Positions 59,702 to 64,000 of a stretch of 64,000 nucleotides of DNA are shown here, one piece after another; position 1 is the first letter of the stretch, and every line of letters starts with the position of its first letter. Under the pieces are notes generated by a model. It worked only from the letters and a program-made list of their open reading frames with translations. It made no database searches and was not told the DNA's origin. Both the position numbers and the translations under genes were made by a program. This stretch comes from Lepturacanthus savala (taxonomy: Eukaryota; Chordata; Actinopteri; Scombriformes; Trichiuridae). The stretch is taken from the NCBI GenBank assembly GCA_030544235.1, contig CM060470.1:11867356-11931355 (forward strand), written 5' to 3'.

Positions 59702-62700
59702 CTGTTGCAGAAAAAAAAAGAGAAAAAAAAAATATTAATTCAATCTATCAAAATTTCATTTCATAAAATGAATAAAAACGCTGATGTTTGTTTAAAAAGG
59801 TGAGTAAAGCCTTATAATTTTTTTTAGATGTAATGATGCATCAAAATTTGAAGAAAAATTTTACAGTTAACTTATATTGCTGGGTACTCAAATAAAGGAA
59901 AGGAGTACCCAGCAAGGAGGACACATGCACAATAATCAGTAGTAATATCCAGGTAGAACAGGCAATAAGAAAGTGTGATTCTTACCTGGCTAGAAAAGGC
60001 TGTGGGAAGCAGCTTTTGGCCTGTCTTTGAACCACATCCTGAAGATTCAACAAGTTCGTCAGCAGTGTTCCACGTGCGCCTTTGTCAATCTTTGTCACCA
60101 CTATCTGCAAATAGAAAGGTTACATAATAAAACAGCAGAATCTTGACTTCATGTACAACACTCAAATTCAGTCTCATAAAAATTCTTCCAAAGTAAAGAA
60201 CACTGAGCCATCACCAAATAAAAAAACAGATCCTTTATGGTCCTCATTTTGCTCTTATTTCAACCGATTGTGACATCTGCTGGCCATTTCAGAAAACTGC
60301 AGCTCTGGAAAAAAAAAAGACTGCAATCATCATTTTTTTGAGGTTTTACTACTTATAGGTATGTGTTTGGGCAAAAGGAACATTTCTGTTTGAGTCCATA
60401 AACTACTGACACCATTTCTCTTCAAATTCCAAATAAAAATATGATTGTTTAGAGCATTCATTTGCAGAAAATGACAAATGGTCAAAATAACAAAAACAAT
60501 TCAACACTTTAAAACAACATAATACTAATGTCTACACTTAAGAAGAGTTCAGAAATAAATATTTTGGTGCAATAACCCTTTTTTTTTTTTAAATCCCAGC
60601 TTTCAAGTGTCTTGGCATGCTCTCCACAAGTCTTTACTATTCTTGGGTGACTTTATTCCACTCCTGGTTCCTCTTTAAGCAGAATGAAGTATGCATGTGT
60701 TGGAATTCAACAGACGCTGGAATGAAATGGCTGGAATACAGAGATGCTGATTTAAAAATAAAAAAATGCAGTGGTCTCTTATTTTTTTTCCAGAGCTGTA
60801 TATTTGAAATTTTGAAAGTGCAATTTGGTTAACCAATAATTTAAATTGCACTTATGGATGGAAACCTGGTAATGAAGCAGACAGAATCATGAAAGTGTCA
60901 AGTATGATGGTGCAAGTGCAGCTGAATTTGAACAGCATTTTTAACAAGCTGGTGTAAAAACGCCGCCATTCGTTCACAAAGCCGTCGACCTCTTGGTTCA
61001 GTGTAGAAGTTTTTACCATCTGGACAACATTGCAGTGGCCCCGTCTTCTCCATTCTAGTCTCAAGTAATGTTCTTTTTTTTTTTTTAAATAATTGTATTG
61101 CTGTTCTCACTGTCGTTTTTTTAACTGCTGCTGTTAATAATCCACCTTTGGGGATGATGGTGATGATGATGAGGATACAGTCTGTCTATTATTTATATTT
61201 ATACTGAGATATGACACTGCTGCAACTGACTGCAAAGAACAACGATGCCCAACTCACTCATCTGATCATTTTGTCTCCATTGGACATTGTATGTTTTACG
61301 TCTGTTTATCTTCATATGTTTGTTCTACTCGTGCAGCGGCCGTAAGACAAACTGTACGTTGGGTAAGACATGCACTAACATTGAGAGAAGGAGAGGCATG
61401 CAAATACAGTTTTTTAGGAAAAAAAGGCTAGAATTAATATTGAAAGTGTGGATCTCAATCTACATATCAAATTGTGTTGATAGGCCGAGTAAAACTGGAC
61501 TAACGATACATCTTCGCACTTCTTACCTTTTCCTGTATAGTTTAACAACCTGAGCATGTTACCGTTAGGTCCGCATGCTGTTCTGTTAGGTGATAGCGCT
61601 GGGATTTCCTGAGGGTCTGCGAACGTGTCTTAGAGCAAGACGGCTGTGTTTTAGCGTAAGGAATAAATTAGCAGCTCAACCAGCGAACGTCTTAGCGCAT
61701 GGTTTCTGAGAGACATTACGCTACTTTTGTTATGTTGGCCGCACGGCGACGGAGATTTGACTTGTAACTAAAGCGCTGGGAAGCGACATGAGGAGGAGCG
61801 CTGTGATATGGAGCTTTGGAGCCACTTCTGCAGGATAGCGCTTTAATCATCCATGGGATTTTTTTTTTTTTTATTAAAGAATTGGTTGTGGCGAAAACAC
61901 CTTTATTATACAGTAGCCAGAGAGGAAGTAATGGGAGAGAGAGAGGGAGAGACATGCAGCAAAGGACTCAGAAACAGGCTCTACTGCTTAAGGAAAGCAC
62001 CAGGGATCTTAACTTTTAATGGTAATGATGTTTTGAATATCCATCCAAAACATTCCATAAAATAGGATACGCACATGCAAAGGCTGCAAAGGCAGGTGCT
62101 TGTGTATTTTTCTTCCACCTGCTGTAGAACAAGTTTCCCAAATAATAAAAGAATTTAATAATAAATTCCCCTTTTCCAATTCACTGAAATTCCAAAAATG
62201 GCCTGGAAAAAATGCTGCACAATGTGTACGATTTGGCAATAAATGGATTTTTCACCATTTTAATGTCTGCCTCTGGTTTGAAACTGGCCCCTTTTTGTCT
62301 AATTTCATTTTCTTTTCAGCAGGAAGAGTTAATCTCTGGCAAAAAAAAAAAAAAAAACTGTACTGTCGCAGCTTTAATAATGGCCAAAGTGTTTAATAAC
62401 CTGAGAGCATGAATAATTAACTGCGGAGCGTGTATAGAGTGGGGGTGCTTCATTACAATGTCAGAGGGGACAGCAGCTTTTAAAATAGCTGAGTGGGAGC
62501 GTTCAGCATTAATTCAGTGTGGATATAATGACGTGAGCTTGTGAGAAGAATGAGTCAAATGTGTGTTTTTTTTTTTAAGAAAGGGAGAAAAGCTGCTAAG
62601 TGATGACACTCACCACCTCCACCGAATACTGAAAATACTGTGCTTCCATCATGAATTCGTTCTGCCGTTTCATGGCAAAGATCGCTTCTAGTTCCTTTGT

Positions 62701-63118
62701 TTCCTTGCAACCTCTCTTGCGCACTCGCTCACATTCTGTTATTCATCATCCTGTTTTTTTATATCCTGTTTTCTAAGGTCACAGATATATCATCTTGTTT
62801 TTTTTTTATCCTGTTGTCTAAGGTCACAGACAGACCTTAGACAACACCAGCAGGTGCTGTATGTTGTAGCAGTCCCAATATGGGATGGATAGACTGGAAT
62901 GTGCAACACAAACACTATTTTTTTCACTATTTGTCAGTCTCTAGTCTAAATCACCTTTTTTTTTTAGCAATGATGATAATAAGCAGCTCATTAGCATCAT
63001 GAGCTAATTAGCTCTTACCACATACGGACGTCTGGTCTCCTCGCACATCTCTATGGCGATCATGTCGGCCTCCTGAAGTCCAACACTGCCGTCGACTAAC
63101 AGGAACGTCCGCGCAAGA
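59632..63118 (-). CDS. gtpbp8: mitochondrial EngB-like GTP-binding protein 8, C-terminal three exons (partial)
   Basis: TRAFAC GTPase of the EngB/YihA type, inferred to act in mitochondria in ribosome assembly or related organelle functions. Exons 63118-63019, 60104-59986 and 59701-59632 join in frame and encode 'ARTFLLVDGSVGLQEADMIA' (switch II region and following helix), 'IVVTKIDKGARG' with the G4 motif TKID, and the C-terminus 'FSGIYLLRCFIAHITGSSV' ending at TAA. The G1 (P-loop), G2 and G3 (DxPG) exons were not found in 63120-64000, so they probably lie beyond the window. No disabling change in the visible part. Confidence 0.88.
59877..59915. repeat. perfect hairpin, 13-bp arms
   Basis: ttgctgggtactc (59877-59889) and gagtacccagcaa (59903-59915) separated by 13 nt; in a gtpbp8 intron. 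Confidence 0.9.
59986..60104 (-). CDS. gtpbp8: gtpbp8 penultimate coding exon
   Basis: Acceptor tctatttgcag, then 'IVVTKIDKGARGTLLTNLLN' and 'LQDVVQRQAKSCFPQPFLA'; donor gccag|gtaaga; 119 nt. Confidence 0.9.
60300..60798 (+). mobile_element. Tc1/mariner-type non-autonomous element, copy C
   Basis: Starts cagctctggaaaaaa, ends ttccagagctg followed by TA. Same family as 33653-34072 and the longest copy in the window. The left TA has mutated to TG. Located in a gtpbp8 intron. Confidence 0.8.
62812..62846. repeat. perfect hairpin, 14-bp arms
   Basis: tgttgtctaaggtc and gaccttagacaaca separated by 7 nt (acagaca). A direct repeat of the left arm region lies just upstream (62765-62785). In a gtpbp8 intron. 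Confidence 0.9.
63019..63118 (-). CDS. gtpbp8: gtpbp8 exon encoding post-G3 helix
   Basis: Acceptor ctttttccccag, donor gtg|gtaaga; 100 nt; encodes 'LARTFLLVDGSVGLQEADMI' and 'AIEMCEETRRPYV'. Confidence 0.9.
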
Positions 63119-64000
63119 CTGGGGAAAAAGCCAAAGATAAAGAGGTCGAAGAGATATTTAATCCTCTGAAACAATCACATTCATCATTTATACTCAATGT
63201 TACTTTACGTGCATTTAACATAAATACCACAGGCCTGTACAACACTCTCTCGTGTATCTTGTGCACCACCTTGTGGCCACAATCCACAAGTACAACAGCC
63301 GAGAAGAGAGCTGGAGCACATGGCTCTGACTTTATTCGCAGCGCAGACTGATGATTGATCTCATGAGCATATTTGGCTCTTGAGATAATTAAGCGACTGT
63401 TATTAACACATTATTCTGTAACAAGATAAAAACTGATTAAGTCATCTCATATCACATGTGGAAAAAGAAGCGGACTAGGGAAATTAGCTTAAAGCTAATG
63501 TGAAACATAGCTTTACAGCCGTAGTTTATATCAAATCCATCAGATGTTAGCACTGCAAATGTGATAATTTGATAAATCTGAAGCTATGTTGATGTTACTA
63601 GGTTTTGTCCGTAATTTTTACACTAGTCTAACTTCTAAAATCCGGATTTTAAAGAGAGGGCAGCACAAATGTCTTTTGTGTAAGAAGCTACTCCAGAACC
63701 TGCTGGAAAGTATGTGTGTGTCTTCTTCTTTCTAGAAGGCTGCAGAGATGTTCTTCTTCAACCTGAATAAAACATCATGTTTGAAATAATTGAAGTTTCA
63801 TAAAGCAGCACCTTCATGTTTGTAAATAGTTACCTATGAGGATTTCATTTGACCGGGGGAAAGTGAAAGTGTAAAAGTTGATGTATTGCCCGATATTATA
63901 CACATTACATCTTTACAGGGGGGGTTATCTTCTTGGCATACTGAATTAAGACCAATAATCAAGAAGCTTGATTCCTGTTCTTCCCGACCTCTAAAGCAGC
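63119..64000. other. gtpbp8 intron, no exon recognised
   Basis: Searched for the GTPase P-loop (GRSNVGKS-like) and DxPGYG segments on the minus strand without finding them. The upstream exons are probably beyond the window edge. Confidence 0.5.

Noticed and set aside
63300..64000. Upstream gtpbp8 exons with P-loop and DxPG
   Set aside because: No GRSNVGKS- or DMPGYG-like coding on the minus strand; the exons presumably lie beyond the window.

Overview
The window is nuclear DNA from a ray-finned (teleost, probably percomorph) fish. It has split genes with GT-AG introns, low gene density, many microsatellites, and relics of typical fish transposons (Tc1/mariner, hAT, CR1/L2/Rex-type LINEs, a Penelope-like element, SINE-like repeats). 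Nothing looks bacterial: there are no operons, no tRNA or rRNA genes and no CRISPR array.

Four protein genes can be supported, all on the minus strand. (1) inhbb, the inhibin/activin beta-B precursor, has two coding exons (23566-23179 and 16907-16084) that join in frame to 403 codons. (2) A six-motif kelch-repeat protein has seven coding exons between 32786 and 27901 (436 codons). Its likely CpG-rich promoter and non-coding first exon lie near 36.4-36.9 kb, and a decayed duplicate of one of its exons lies just downstream. (3) slc10a2, the ileal-type sodium/bile-acid cotransporter, has six coding exons between 45080 and 41575 (377 codons). (4) gtpbp8, a mitochondrial EngB-like GTPase, is represented by its last three coding exons (63118-59632); its 5' part is outside the window or unrecognised. 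The genes are functionally unrelated (a secreted growth factor, a kelch adaptor, a membrane transporter, an organellar GTPase), so this is a syntenic neighbourhood and not a pathway cluster.

Layout: 1-14 kb is gene-free, with SINE-like copies, a degenerate GACTTG repeat, a long (AT)n tract, a foldback MITE and a Penelope relic. 14-24 kb is inhbb with a Tc1 relic in its intron. 24-27.8 kb is intergenic with a 5'-truncated LINE. 27.8-37 kb is the kelch gene with its promoter and several inserted repeats. 37-41 kb is MITE/hAT/Tc1 debris. 41-45 kb is slc10a2. 46-58 kb is gene-free and dominated by an unusual tandem array. 59.6-64 kb is the 3' part of gtpbp8.

The most striking structure is the array at about 50304-57742. 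It holds three nearly identical units of about 1996 bp plus a diverged partial unit. Each unit is a mosaic of hAT-like and Tc1-like transposon pieces, a TTC microsatellite and long stretches built from TAATCTGATTAC-type words. That word contains TAATCTGATTA, which fits the palindromic site of paired-class K50 homeodomain dimers (Otx/Gsc/Pitx type). The array is therefore a natural, recently amplified cluster of candidate homeodomain sites between slc10a2 and gtpbp8.
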